From Acidobacteriota bacterium (GTDB taxonomy: Bacteria; Acidobacteriota; Vicinamibacteria; Marinacidobacterales; Marinacidobacteraceae), in contig JAJDUD010000059.1 of assembly GCA_022826825.1 (NCBI GenBank), forward strand, positions 1-64,000: a stretch of 64,000 nucleotides of DNA, in the 5' to 3' direction. Below, one piece after another: positions 51,908 through 59,138 of the stretch. Each line of letters starts with the position of its first letter. The first letter of the stretch is position 1. The position numbers and the translations under genes are program-made. The notes below the pieces were generated by a model that saw nothing but the letters and a program-made list of their open reading frames with translations, was not told the origin of the DNA and did no database searches.

Positions 51908-53389
51908 TCAGGGCAGAGCGCGCGCGGTGCGGGTGATCCGGTCCCAGGCCTGCCGGACGTGGGAGCGCGTCGTGTTGGTCTGAGCCACCACCATGCGCAG
52001 GGCGACCCCGCGGGGGACGCGGGTGTGCGTCAGGTAGAGGCGGCCGGACTCGTTCAGGGCGTCCAGCAGCCGCCGGTTGAGATCGTCCAGCGAGGCGCCG
52101 GGCCGGCGGTAGCGGAAGGTGACGTGGTTCAGGGGAGCGGGCGTGAGGACCTCGAAGTCGTCCGCCGCCTCGACCCACCCGCGAAACTCCTGGCCGAGCG
52201 CGACGTGCTCGCGGATGAGGTCCCGGAGTCCCGCGGCGCCGTAGTGGCGCAGCACGAGCCACAGCTTGAGCGCCCGGAAGCGCCGTCCGAGCGGGATGTG
52301 CCAGTCGCGGTAGTCCAGGACCTCACCGGCGTCCGAAGCGCGGTTCCTCAGGTATTCGGGAGTCACGGACAGCGTCTCGATGAGCGCGCGCCGGTCCCGC
52401 ACCCAGAAGGCGTCGCAATCGAAGTTCGTGAACATCCACTTGTGCGGGTTGAAGCAGTAGGAGTCGGCGAACTCCAGCCCGGCCTGCAGATGACGGAACT
52501 CCGGACAGAGGAACGCGGTCCCGGACATGGCGGCGTCCACGTGGACCCAGATCCCGTGGTCCCGCGCGATCCGCCCCATCGCCTCCAGCGGATCGAACGC
52601 CCCGGTGGACGTGGTCCCGAGGGTAACGGTCACGAAGCACGGAATCCGGCCGGCCGCGAGGTCTTCCCGCACCTGGGCGGCGAACGCCTCGGGACGGGCG
52701 GCGCGGCTGACCGGGTCCGCCGGGATGGAACGCAGGTTGTCGCCGCCCAGCCCCGCGATGCGGACGGCCTTGAGCAGCGAGGAGTGCGACTCCTCCGACC
52801 CGTAGGCGACGAGTGGGGCGCGCACCCCGATCCGGTTGGACTCGAAACCGGTGGCGCGCTCGCGGGCGGCCAGCAGCGCGGTCAGGGTCGCCGAGGACGC
52901 GGTGTCCTGGATGACCCCGCCGCCCGGACCGTCCGAACGAAAGGCCGGCGGCAGTACCAGCAGGTCCACGAGCCAGTCGAGGACATGCGTCTCGAGCTCG
53001 GTGCAGGCCGGGCTGGTCGCCCAGAGCATCCCCTGCACTCCGAGGCCGGCGGCCAGGAGCTCCCCGAGCACCGAGGGCCCCGAGTTGTTCGAGGGGAAGA
53101 ACGCGAAGAAACTCGGCGACTGCCAGTGGGTGAGGCCGGGCACCACGATGCGGTCCAGGTCCCGCATCACGTCCTCGAAGGACTCGCCGGCCTCCGGAGC
53201 CGCGTCTGGAAGGCGGCCGCGGATCTCACCCGGCCGGACACGCGACAGGACCGGGTAGTCCTCGATCTGACTCCAGTAGCGGGCCAGCCAGTCGAGCACC
53301 GTCCGGCCGTTCTCGGCGAACTCGGCCGGGCTCAGGTGGGCGCCCGGAGGCGCGCCGGAATCCGGACCCCGCCGGCGCGAACCGGTCAT
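51908..53389 (-). CDS. Group II PLP decarboxylase, aromatic L-amino acid type
   Basis: A 493-aa fold-type I decarboxylase. The PLP lysine is in CFNPHKWMFTNFDCDAFWV, the cofactor His/Asp block in WVHVDAAMSGTAFLCPEF, and GGVIQDTASSATLTALLAAR is the substrate/cofactor strand. HWQSPSFFAFFPSNNS near residue 85 is typical of dopa/tryptophan/tyrosine decarboxylases. The start at 53389 avoids an arginine-rich in-frame extension. The product would be an aromatic amine such as tyramine, tryptamine or dopamine, or phenylethylamine. The nearby pterin carbinolamine dehydratase also belongs to aromatic amino acid metabolism. It converges on the acyl-CoA dehydrogenase with 48 bp between. Confidence 0.9.
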   Translation of the reverse strand: MTGSRRRGPDSGAPPGAHLSPAEFAENGRTVLDWLARYWSQIEDYPVLSRVRPGEIRGRLPDAAPEAGESFEDVMRDLDRIVVPGLTHWQSPSFFAFFPSNNSGPSVLGELLAAGLGVQGMLWATSPACTELETHVLDWLVDLLVLPPAFRSDGPGGGVIQDTASSATLTALLAARERATGFESNRIGVRAPLVAYGSEESHSSLLKAVRIAGLGGDNLRSIPADPVSRAARPEAFAAQVREDLAAGRIPCFVTVTLGTTSTGAFDPLEAMGRIARDHGIWVHVDAAMSGTAFLCPEFRHLQAGLEFADSYCFNPHKWMFTNFDCDAFWVRDRRALIETLSVTPEYLRNRASDAGEVLDYRDWHIPLGRRFRALKLWLVLRHYGAAGLRDLIREHVALGQEFRGWVEAADDFEVLTPAPLNHVTFRYRRPGASLDDLNRRLLDALNESGRLYLTHTRVPRGVALRMVVAQTNTTRSHVRQAWDRITRTARALP

Positions 53390-53623
53390 ACGGCGGCGGC
53401 GGGAGCAGGATCTGTCGTCGCTGGCGGAAACAGATCGATCCGGCTGGGGCTCACGCCGGGCGATTATGCCCCGGCGGGGGGGCACTCCGAAGCGACCCGC
53501 CGGCCGGCGGCTACACGCCTACCGGCGGTACCGCCGCTCGCCCGGGACCAAATCCCGGGCCGGGTGCGGCCGGCGGCCGCCCGCACCCGTGGTTGGCGGC
53601 GTTCCCGCCGCCAGGTGTTTCGA
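53390..53623. other. Gene-free gap after the first 106-aa membrane protein
   Basis: G/C-rich sequence with short imperfect stems (ccggcggcta, gccgccaggtg). It lies between the start of the decarboxylase gene and the 3' end of the 106-aa membrane protein gene, both leftward. A decarboxylase promoter is expected here, but I see no clear -35/-10. A stem such as ggcggcgttcccgccgcc near 53594-53611 could stop transcription from the right. Confidence 0.4.
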
Positions 53624-53944
53624 TCAGCCCTTGAGCCGGTTCACCGTCCGCATGATGACCACGGTCGCCACACCACCCCAAAGGGCCATGCTGAGACCGC
53701 CGAGCACCATGTCGAGCTGCGCGCCGACGGCCGGAATGTGGTTGAGCACATCCGCGCCTGCCGCGCCGCTCGCCCCGAGGGCCACCACCACATAGGCCGT
53801 GGCGTCCTCGGCGTCCACCGCCATCGCGCCATACACGATGCCGGCCAGAACGATGATGAGTCCCGCCATGGGAACCACACCGGGCACGAAGCCCTCCAAG
53901 ACCGCGAGTAGCGCCACTACTCCGACAAGAACTCTGTTTGCCAT
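53624..53944 (-). CDS. 106-aa three-helix membrane protein (paralogue A)
   Basis: An ATG with a strong GGAGGAAG ribosome site begins a 106-aa inner-membrane protein. It has about four hydrophobic stretches: VLVGVVALLAVLEGFVPGVV, LIIVLAGIVYGAMAV, YVVVALGASGAAGADVL and LSMALWGGVATVVIMRT. The motif DVLNHIPAVGAQLD lies between the last two, and NRLKG ends the protein. It is about half identical (55 of 106 by eye, no gaps) to the protein at 54567-54887. Their 5' leaders are also alike, so the whole gene with its control region was duplicated. I cannot name a function. Confidence 0.75.
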   Translation of the reverse strand: MANRVLVGVVALLAVLEGFVPGVVPMAGLIIVLAGIVYGAMAVDAEDATAYVVVALGASGAAGADVLNHIPAVGAQLDMVLGGLSMALWGGVATVVIMRTVNRLKG

Positions 53945-54045
53945 TTCTTCCTCCAGTCCGTCTGTTGCTTCCAAACGTGCCGTCCCTTCCTTCCAGGCAG
54001 ACACGCAGTCCTGCGTGAGTACCACTTTCGGGGGCTGGAAGTCAA
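53945..54045 (-). promoter_or_regulatory. Promoter and leader of membrane paralogue A
   Basis: On the minus strand, TTGAC (54041-54045) is followed at sigma-70-like spacing by GTGGTAC. A 5' leader then carries gaaggaagggacggcacgt, agacggac and tggagg just before the ATG. The same elements, in the same order and spacing, precede paralogue B at 54888-54994. An inverted pair cacgcag...ctgcgtg in the middle could form a hairpin. Shared sequence outside the coding region indicates a retained regulatory function or a recent duplication. Confidence 0.55.
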
Positions 54046-54093
54046 CCCCTCCTGCGTACCGCGGGCGCCCGGGAACGGATCCCGCGTGCCGGT

Positions 54094-54420
54094 TCAGGCG
54101 AGCTGATCGATCTTCGCCGCCAGTATGAAGTCGCTCTCGGTCAGCCCGTTCACCTTGTGTGTCCAGATCGTGACCTCGACCCGTCCCCAGGCGACCAGCA
54201 GATCGGGATGGTGCCCTTCCGCTTCGGCGATCGCGCCGACCCGGTTCGCGAAGTCGAGCGCCCCGGCGAAATCGGGAAACACGAAGGTGCGCGAGATGCG
54301 GCGGTGATCGCTGTGTCCCCACCCCTCGACCTGACCGAGATAGCGCTCGGCCTCACGGGCATCCATCGGGGGCACCCCGCCCCGACACGGAACACAGGTC
54401 TTGCTGGCCAGTTCGCTCAT
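54094..54420 (-). CDS. phhB: Pterin-4a-carbinolamine dehydratase
   Basis: A 108-aa enzyme that dehydrates 4a-hydroxy-tetrahydropterin after aromatic amino acid hydroxylation. The signature AEAEGHHPDLLVAWGRVEVTI followed by WTHKVNGLTESDFILAAKID contains the paired His and the Asp of the PCD active site (quoted in parts: EGHHPDLLV, THKVNGLTESDF). The N-terminal region CVPCRGGVPPM is typical of bacterial family members. No phenylalanine hydroxylase gene is nearby. It sits between the two membrane paralogues, all on the same strand, but with about 150-bp gaps each carrying its own control region. Confidence 0.92.
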   Translation of the reverse strand: MSELASKTCVPCRGGVPPMDAREAERYLGQVEGWGHSDHRRISRTFVFPDFAGALDFANRVGAIAEAEGHHPDLLVAWGRVEVTIWTHKVNGLTESDFILAAKIDQLA

Positions 54421-54566
54421 GGCGCGAATTATGGCCGCACCTGCGCCCTGTCCGCGCCACTGGCGGGAGCGGACGCCGCTGCCGGGCGCACCGGCACCCG
54501 GGGCGGTCGGCCGGCGGACAATGCCGGCGGCGTCAGAGGACGATCAGGAACGCGCCCCCTGAACGG

Positions 54567-54887
54567 TCAGCCCTTGAGGCGATTCAGGATCCGCGTCGCG
54601 GCAACCGTCGCCACGCCAGCCCACAGCGCGATGGCCAGGGCGCCGAACGCACCGTCGATCTGCATGCCGATCGCCGGGATGTGACCGAGCACATCCGACG
54701 CGGTCATTCCGCCGACCGCAATGGCCATGAGCAGCGCCACCGTCGGTTCCTCGGCATCGACGTTCATCGCGAAGTACACGATGCCGATGATCACCATCAG
54801 GAGTGAGTCCATCGGGACCATACCGGGGGCGAAGCCCATCGCGAGCCCGATCAGCGTGCCTGCGCCGACGAGTATTCTGTTAACCAT
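54567..54887 (-). CDS. 106-aa three-helix membrane protein (paralogue B)
   Basis: Same length and layout as paralogue A: RILVGAGTLIGLAMGFAPG, LLMVIIGIVYFAMNV, LLMAIAVGGMTASDVL and LAIALWAGVATVAATRI, with DVLGHIPAIGMQID and a C-terminal NRLKG. The invariant parts are VDAE after helix 2, the HIPA(V/I)G loop and the NRLKG end, which suggests these are functionally important. The ATG is preceded by TTGGAGGG. The membrane topology may leave the C-terminal Lys/Arg in the cytoplasm. The function is unknown. The duplication flanks the phhB gene. Confidence 0.75.
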   Translation of the reverse strand: MVNRILVGAGTLIGLAMGFAPGMVPMDSLLMVIIGIVYFAMNVDAEEPTVALLMAIAVGGMTASDVLGHIPAIGMQIDGAFGALAIALWAGVATVAATRILNRLKG

Positions 54888-54994
54888 GGTGGTCCCTCCA
54901 AGCGTCCGTCTCGCTTCGGTTTACGTGCCGTCCTTCCTTCGTTCGAACCACACGCGACCGCGCCTTGGTACCACGTTCGCGACATCGACGTCAA
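54888..54994 (-). promoter_or_regulatory. Promoter and leader of membrane paralogue B
   Basis: On the minus strand, TTGAC (54990-54994), then CGAACGTGGTAC, gcgtgt, gaaggaaggacggcacgt, gaagc, gacggac and tggagg lead into the ATG. Each block has its counterpart at 53945-54045. The 17-bp distance from TTGAC(N) to GTAC is identical in both. The downstream part between the boxes differs, so the conserved blocks stand out against diverged sequence. Confidence 0.55.
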
Positions 54995-55124
54995 ACCATC
55001 GCAGGCCGCCGGTTCCCGGCGGATGGGCAAAGGCGGGTGGAAGCCCGGTGAACAACAGCCGGCCGCTCCAGACACCGCGGGAACGACCGACTCCTCCGCG
55101 CCCGGAAGCCGTCCGGAGCGCCTG

Positions 55125-55952
55125 ATGGACGGACCGGTCGCACGCTCCCACGAGGCGTCGGAAGTCCGCCGGAACGTCCGCTGGTGGAACGCGGGCTGGT
55201 TCGACGTCCTCCAGTTCACCGTGTTCGTCGCCGCCCTGCTCGGACTTCTGGTTTCGGGCGCGGTGGGCATGGGCTACAACTGGCAGTGGTACCGGGTTCC
55301 CGAATATCTCGTTCAGATCGTCGAAGGGGAACTGTTGTGGGGCCCGCTGGCGCGCGGCCTCCTGGTCACCCTCGAGCTGACCGGCTGGAGCGTCCTGATC
55401 ACCCTCGCGATCGGTCTGGCGGCAGCCCTGCTGCGGCTCTCGGATTCCTGGTCGGGGCGCATCCTCGCGAAGGCGTACCTGGAGGCGGTTCGCGGGACCC
55501 CGCTGCTGATCCAGATCTACCTCTTCTACTTCGTCCTGGGACCGATCCTCGGCCTTGACCGCTTCTGGGTCGGCGTCGTCGCGCTCTCGGTGTTCGAAGG
55601 AGCCTTCGCCGGTGAAGCGATCCGGGCGGGCATCCTCTCGGTCCGGCGCGGACAGTGGGAGGCGGGCGCCAGCCTCGGCCTGACCCGGTTCGACCTCTAC
55701 CGCTCGGTGATCCTCCCGCAGGCGGTTCCCTTGATGCTGCCGCCGCTCACCGGGATCGTCATCTCCCTCATCAGGAACTCGGCGATCGTGAGCGTGATCG
55801 CGGTGTTCGACCTCACCACGGAGGCCCGGAACATCATTGCGGAGACGTTCCTGAGCTTCGAGATCTGGATCACCGTCGCCGCCATCTACCTGACGTTCAC
55901 CGTGGCCCTGTCCGTGGTCGCAAACCGCCTTGAACAGCACGTGCGCGCATGA
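55125..55952 (+). CDS. Amino acid ABC transporter permease (HisM/GlnP family)
   Basis: A 275-aa inner-membrane subunit. The ATG at 55125 follows GGAG at 6-7 bp, preferred over 55023. A first helix (VFVAALLGLLVSGAVGMG) is followed by a periplasmic segment and a standard HisM-type permease. RGTPLLIQIYLFYFVLGP is the conserved RGTPLL..Q block, and the EAA loop is EAGASLGLTRFDLYRSVILPQ. NSAIVSVIAVFDLT completes the family pattern. The extra N-terminal helix and long loop resemble the AapQ/BztB type. It pairs with the permease at 56844-57734. Confidence 0.92.
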   Translation: MDGPVARSHEASEVRRNVRWWNAGWFDVLQFTVFVAALLGLLVSGAVGMGYNWQWYRVPEYLVQIVEGELLWGPLARGLLVTLELTGWSVLITLAIGLAAALLRLSDSWSGRILAKAYLEAVRGTPLLIQIYLFYFVLGPILGLDRFWVGVVALSVFEGAFAGEAIRAGILSVRRGQWEAGASLGLTRFDLYRSVILPQAVPLMLPPLTGIVISLIRNSAIVSVIAVFDLTTEARNIIAETFLSFEIWITVAAIYLTFTVALSVVANRLEQHVRA

Positions 55953-55992
55953 TTCCCCCGGTCTTGTTCCCCACCCAAGCAAGGAGAAGAGC

Positions 55993-56847
55993 ATGAGATT
56001 CACCGGCCCGCGGCCGGGCAAGGCGCTGGTCGCGCTGCTGGCGCTCGGCGTGGCCGCCGGATTCCAGTGGCGGTGCGCCGGCCAGCAACGCTCCGCCGAA
56101 AGTGTCGTCGAGACGATCCAGCGGCGCGGCGCCCTCAAGGTCGGCGTTTCGACCTTCGAGCCGTGGGCGATGCGCGACCGGAACGGCGAACTCGTCGGCT
56201 TCGAGGTGGACGTCGCGACCAAGCTCGCCGCGGACATGGGGGTGAGCATCGAATTCGTGCCGACCTCCTGGGACGGGATCATCCCCGCCCTGCTGGCGGG
56301 CAAGTTCGACGTGATCATCGGCGGCATGAGCATCCGTCCCCAGCGGAACCTGACGATCAACTTCACCATTCCCTACGCACACTCCGGCATGGGGATCGCC
56401 GCCAACCGGGAACTGGCGGCGGACCTCGCGTGGCCGGACGGTTACGACAGCGGGGACGTCACCCTTACCTGCCGGCGCGGCGCCAGCGCGTGCAACGATG
56501 CGGCCCGCCTCTTCCCGAGGGCGACGATCCGCCGTTTCGACGACGACATCCAGGCCATTCAGGAGGTGCTGAACGGCAACGCGCACGCCATCCTGTCTTC
56601 CTACCCGAAACCGGTCGAGTGGGCGGGGCAGAACCCGAAACTGCTCTTTCTGCCGACGACCGGCAACCTGTCGCAGGGGGACGAGGCGTTCGGGCTCCGC
56701 AAGGGCGATCCGGACGCACTGAACTTCTTTTCCAACTGGATCCGGGTCAACACCACGAACGGCTGGCTCGCGGAGCGGTACGACTACTGGTTCAAGACGA
56801 CCAACTGGGTCGACCAGGTGCGTCCCGGGAGTACGCCGCCGCAGTGA
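55993..56847 (+). CDS. Amino acid ABC transporter substrate-binding protein
   Basis: A 284-aa periplasmic protein of the PBPb (solute-binding family 3) type. AAGGAGAAGAGC precedes the ATG at 55993. An export signal (KALVALLALGVAAGF) ends before the mature part. GVSTFEPWAMRDRNGELVGF and GKFDVIIGGMSIRPQRN carry the ligand-binding Arg that holds the amino acid carboxylate. Two Cys (CRRGASAC) probably form a disulfide. It lacks a clear lipobox. The ligand is a polar or charged L-amino acid, but the side-chain pocket cannot be read reliably. It overlaps the second permease by 4 bp (GTGA). Confidence 0.9.
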   Translation: MRFTGPRPGKALVALLALGVAAGFQWRCAGQQRSAESVVETIQRRGALKVGVSTFEPWAMRDRNGELVGFEVDVATKLAADMGVSIEFVPTSWDGIIPALLAGKFDVIIGGMSIRPQRNLTINFTIPYAHSGMGIAANRELAADLAWPDGYDSGDVTLTCRRGASACNDAARLFPRATIRRFDDDIQAIQEVLNGNAHAILSSYPKPVEWAGQNPKLLFLPTTGNLSQGDEAFGLRKGDPDALNFFSNWIRVNTTNGWLAERYDYWFKTTNWVDQVRPGSTPPQ

Positions 56848-57734
56848 TTCCCGGCAGCAAGCGGGGCCGCCTGGGCTGGATCGACGCCGCGGTCCTCGCG
56901 GCGGTCGCCACCGCCGTCGTCGCGGTCGGCTACCGCGTGGACTCCGTTCTCGAGTACCGCTGGGACTGGAGCGCCATCCCGAACTCCCTCTACCGGTGGG
57001 ACCAGGAGGCCGGGCGATGGGTCCCGAACCTGCTGATGCAGGGCTTTTTCACGACGATCCGGCTGGCGGTCCTGAGCATGATCCCGGCAGCGCTGTTCGG
57101 CGCGGTCTTCGGTGTCCTGCGGACCACGGGGCGCCTGTTCCCGCGGCTTCTGAGCCGGACCTATGTCGAGCTGATCCGGAACATCCCGCCGCTCGTCTTC
57201 ATTTTCATCTTCTACTTCTTCATCAGCAGCCAGATCATGCCGATCCTGGGAGTGGAGGACCTCGTGCGCGGCGCTTCGCCCCCCACCCTTCGGTCCCTGG
57301 AGCTGGTGTTCGGGCCGGCCGCCCTCATCCCGAACGTGATCTCCGGCGTCCTCTGTCTCGCCATGTTCCAGGGCGCCTACATGACGGAGATCGTGCGCGC
57401 CGGGATTCAGTCCATCCCGAAGACCCAGACGGAAGCGGGCCTCAGCATCGGTCTCTCCCGCTGGGAGCTCTGGCGGCGGGTGATCCTGCCCCAGGCGCTC
57501 CGGCGCGTGATCCCGCCCCTCGCCGGCCAGTTCATCACCCTCGTCAAGGACTCTTCGATCCTTTCCCTGATCTCGATCCAGGAACTGACCTTCCTGGCGA
57601 TGGAGACCGCGGTTTCGACGACCCGCGTCTTCGAGGTGTGGATCACCGTCGCCGGGTTGTACTTCTGCCTGTGTTCCCTGCTTTCGCTGGCGTTCGACCG
57701 GCTGGAGAAGAGCGCGGTGGCGGCCCGGACGTGA
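56844..57734 (+). CDS. Amino acid ABC transporter permease (second subunit)
   Basis: A 296-aa inner-membrane subunit. The GTG at 56844 overlaps the substrate-binding protein stop. A leading helix ([16 protein letters not shown]), a periplasmic segment with [14 protein letters not shown], then the HisM-type core: [20 protein letters not shown] and [21 protein letters not shown], followed by [16 protein letters not shown]. The N-terminal extension mirrors the AapM/BztC type. Heterodimer formation with the permease at 55125-55952 is expected. The ATPase begins 4 bp later. Confidence 0.92.
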   Translation: MIPGSKRGRLGWIDAAVLAAVATAVVAVGYRVDSVLEYRWDWSAIPNSLYRWDQEAGRWVPNLLMQGFFTTIRLAVLSMIPAALFGAVFGVLRTTGRLFPRLLSRTYVELIRNIPPLVFIFIFYFFISSQIMPILGVEDLVRGASPPTLRSLELVFGPAALIPNVISGVLCLAMFQGAYMTEIVRAGIQSIPKTQTEAGLSIGLSRWELWRRVILPQALRRVIPPLAGQFITLVKDSSILSLISIQELTFLAMETAVSTTRVFEVWITVAGLYFCLCSLLSLAFDRLEKSAVAART

Positions 57735-57738
57735 GCCG

Positions 57739-58494
57739 ATGGAACGCATGACGCGGGCGGAGCCGTTGATCGAACTCGACGGCGTGAGCAAGTGGTTCGG
57801 CGCGTTCCAGGTGCTCCGCGGCGTGAATCTCCGGGTCGCGGAGGGCGAGCGCATCGTGATCTGCGGCCCGTCCGGGTCGGGCAAGTCCACGCTGATCCGG
57901 TGCATCAACCGCCTCGAGGAACACCAGGAAGGACGCGTCGTCTTCGCCGGGCGGGAACTCGGCGCGGACACCACGGACCTGGCGCAGGTCCGCCGCGAGA
58001 TCGGGATGGTGTTCCAGGAGTTCAACCTCTTCCCCCACCTCACCGTGCTCGAGAACTGCATGCTGGGCCCGACCCGGGTGCTCGGGATGACCCCGGCGGA
58101 CGCCCGCGGTCGCGCCATGGAGTTCCTCGACCGGGTCCGGATTCCCGAGCAGGCCGGGAAACACCCCGGCCAGCTTTCGGGCGGTCAGCAGCAGCGGGCG
58201 GCCATCGCGCGGTCGCTCTGCATGCGGCCCCGGGTCATGCTGTTCGACGAACCCACCTCCGCGCTCGATCCGGTGATGATCAAGGAGGTCCTCGACGTGA
58301 TGAACGACCTCGCCCAGAGCGGGATGACGATGATCGTGGTCACGCACGAAATGGGCTTCGCCCGCACCGTCGCGGACCGGGTGGCCTACATGGACGAGGG
58401 CAGCATCATCGAGTGTCTGCCCCCGGACCGGTTCTTCGCGAATCCCGCCGACGACCGCACGAAACGGTTCCTGAGCCAGATCCTCTCTCACTGA
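57739..58494 (+). CDS. Amino acid ABC transporter ATP-binding protein (GlnQ family)
   Basis: A 251-aa cytoplasmic ATPase. It has Walker [19 protein letters not shown], the Q-loop in [19 protein letters not shown], the signature [17 protein letters not shown], Walker [14 protein letters not shown] and the H-loop [22 protein letters not shown] and [12 protein letters not shown] mark the polar amino acid (GlnQ/HisP) subfamily. An alternative ATG lies three codons downstream at 57748. Together the four genes at 55125-58494 form a complete importer, with order permease, binding protein, permease, ATPase. The operon ends in repeat DNA. Confidence 0.95.
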   Translation: MERMTRAEPLIELDGVSKWFGAFQVLRGVNLRVAEGERIVICGPSGSGKSTLIRCINRLEEHQEGRVVFAGRELGADTTDLAQVRREIGMVFQEFNLFPHLTVLENCMLGPTRVLGMTPADARGRAMEFLDRVRIPEQAGKHPGQLSGGQQQRAAIARSLCMRPRVMLFDEPTSALDPVMIKEVLDVMNDLAQSGMTMIVVTHEMGFARTVADRVAYMDEGSIIECLPPDRFFANPADDRTKRFLSQILSH

Positions 58495-58528
58495 AGAAAA
58501 GAAGCGCAGGGAGCGCAAGGAGCGCCGG

Positions 58529-58805
58529 CCAGTTGCTGTGAAAATGCAGTCGGGCGGGTCGGCCGAGCGTCCTGTTGGCGCCGCCGGCTTGGAACGCCGG
58601 CCTCTGGCCGGCACGCGCTGCGCGACCGCGCAGCGCACGGCACGGCGCCAACCTGCGGGATGGTTCTCTGTCGGTGCAACCGGGCGGAGGGGACGCTCCC
58701 GGACCTCTGTCGCCCGAGACGACGAGCGGCGCGTCGCCCGCGGGCCTTCGGCCCGCTGTGCCGACCGGAGGCCAGTTCTCCCGGTGGGGGCCGGCGTTCC
58801 AAGCC
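58529..58805 (+). repeat. Composite intergenic repeat, copy 3 (hairpin-tip insertion)
   Basis: The flank block starts ccagttgctgtgaaaatgca. The core inverted repeats are at 58586-58614 and 58758-58805. The right hairpin is split by the 19-bp module ccagttctcccggtggggg (58772-58790). Core orientation matches copy 2. The core stems gcgctgcgcgaccgcgcagc and cgggccttcggcccg are preserved. It opens the 58495-59137 gene-free gap between the ABC transporter and peptidase genes. Confidence 0.78.
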
Positions 58806-58825
58806 GTATACGCCTTCGGGATGGG

Positions 58826-58887
58826 TGGCCCTACGCGCTTGCGGCCCTGCGGCCCGCTGTGCCGGCCGGAGGCCGGCGTTCCAAGCC
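58826..58887. repeat. Single terminal-hairpin unit of the composite family
   Basis: Solo end unit beside copy 3: ctacgcgcttgcggccctgc, a G/C stem, then gtgccggccggaggccggcg and ttccaagccg. It corresponds to the solo unit at 14604-14662, so the combination of a full copy plus a solo end occurs twice. No gene is present. Confidence 0.6.
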
Positions 58888-58937
58888 GTTTCCGCCATTT
58901 TCATGACCCGCGGGGTGTGCAGGAGGACCCGATCATG

Positions 58938-59138
58938 GGCGTTTCTCCCGGTGGGGGCGTTCACACCGGCATCGCCCGCGCAGCGGGCGAAACTCCCTCA
59001 CCGAATCCGCCACATGGCGGAGCGCGAAAGGGGATGGCGCAACACCGCCCCCGCTTGAGCCTGGGTGGTAAGGGTGCATGCTGTCGCGAGTTTCGCCGCG
59101 CTGTCGCGCGGCGATGCCGACCTGAAGGTCGGCGCTCC
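58938..59138. repeat. Inverted pair of 50-bp hairpin repeats, left unit with inserted tip
   Basis: The left unit (about 58938-58998) has ttctcccggtggggg (58943-58957) in place of the normal hairpin arm, then acaccggcatcgcccgcgca to gaaactccc. The right unit (59087-59138) is intact and inverted, from gcgagtttcgccgcgctgtc to ggcgctcc. The spacer is 88 bp. It ends exactly at the stop of the M20 peptidase gene, so it could define that gene's 3' end. Confidence 0.72.
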
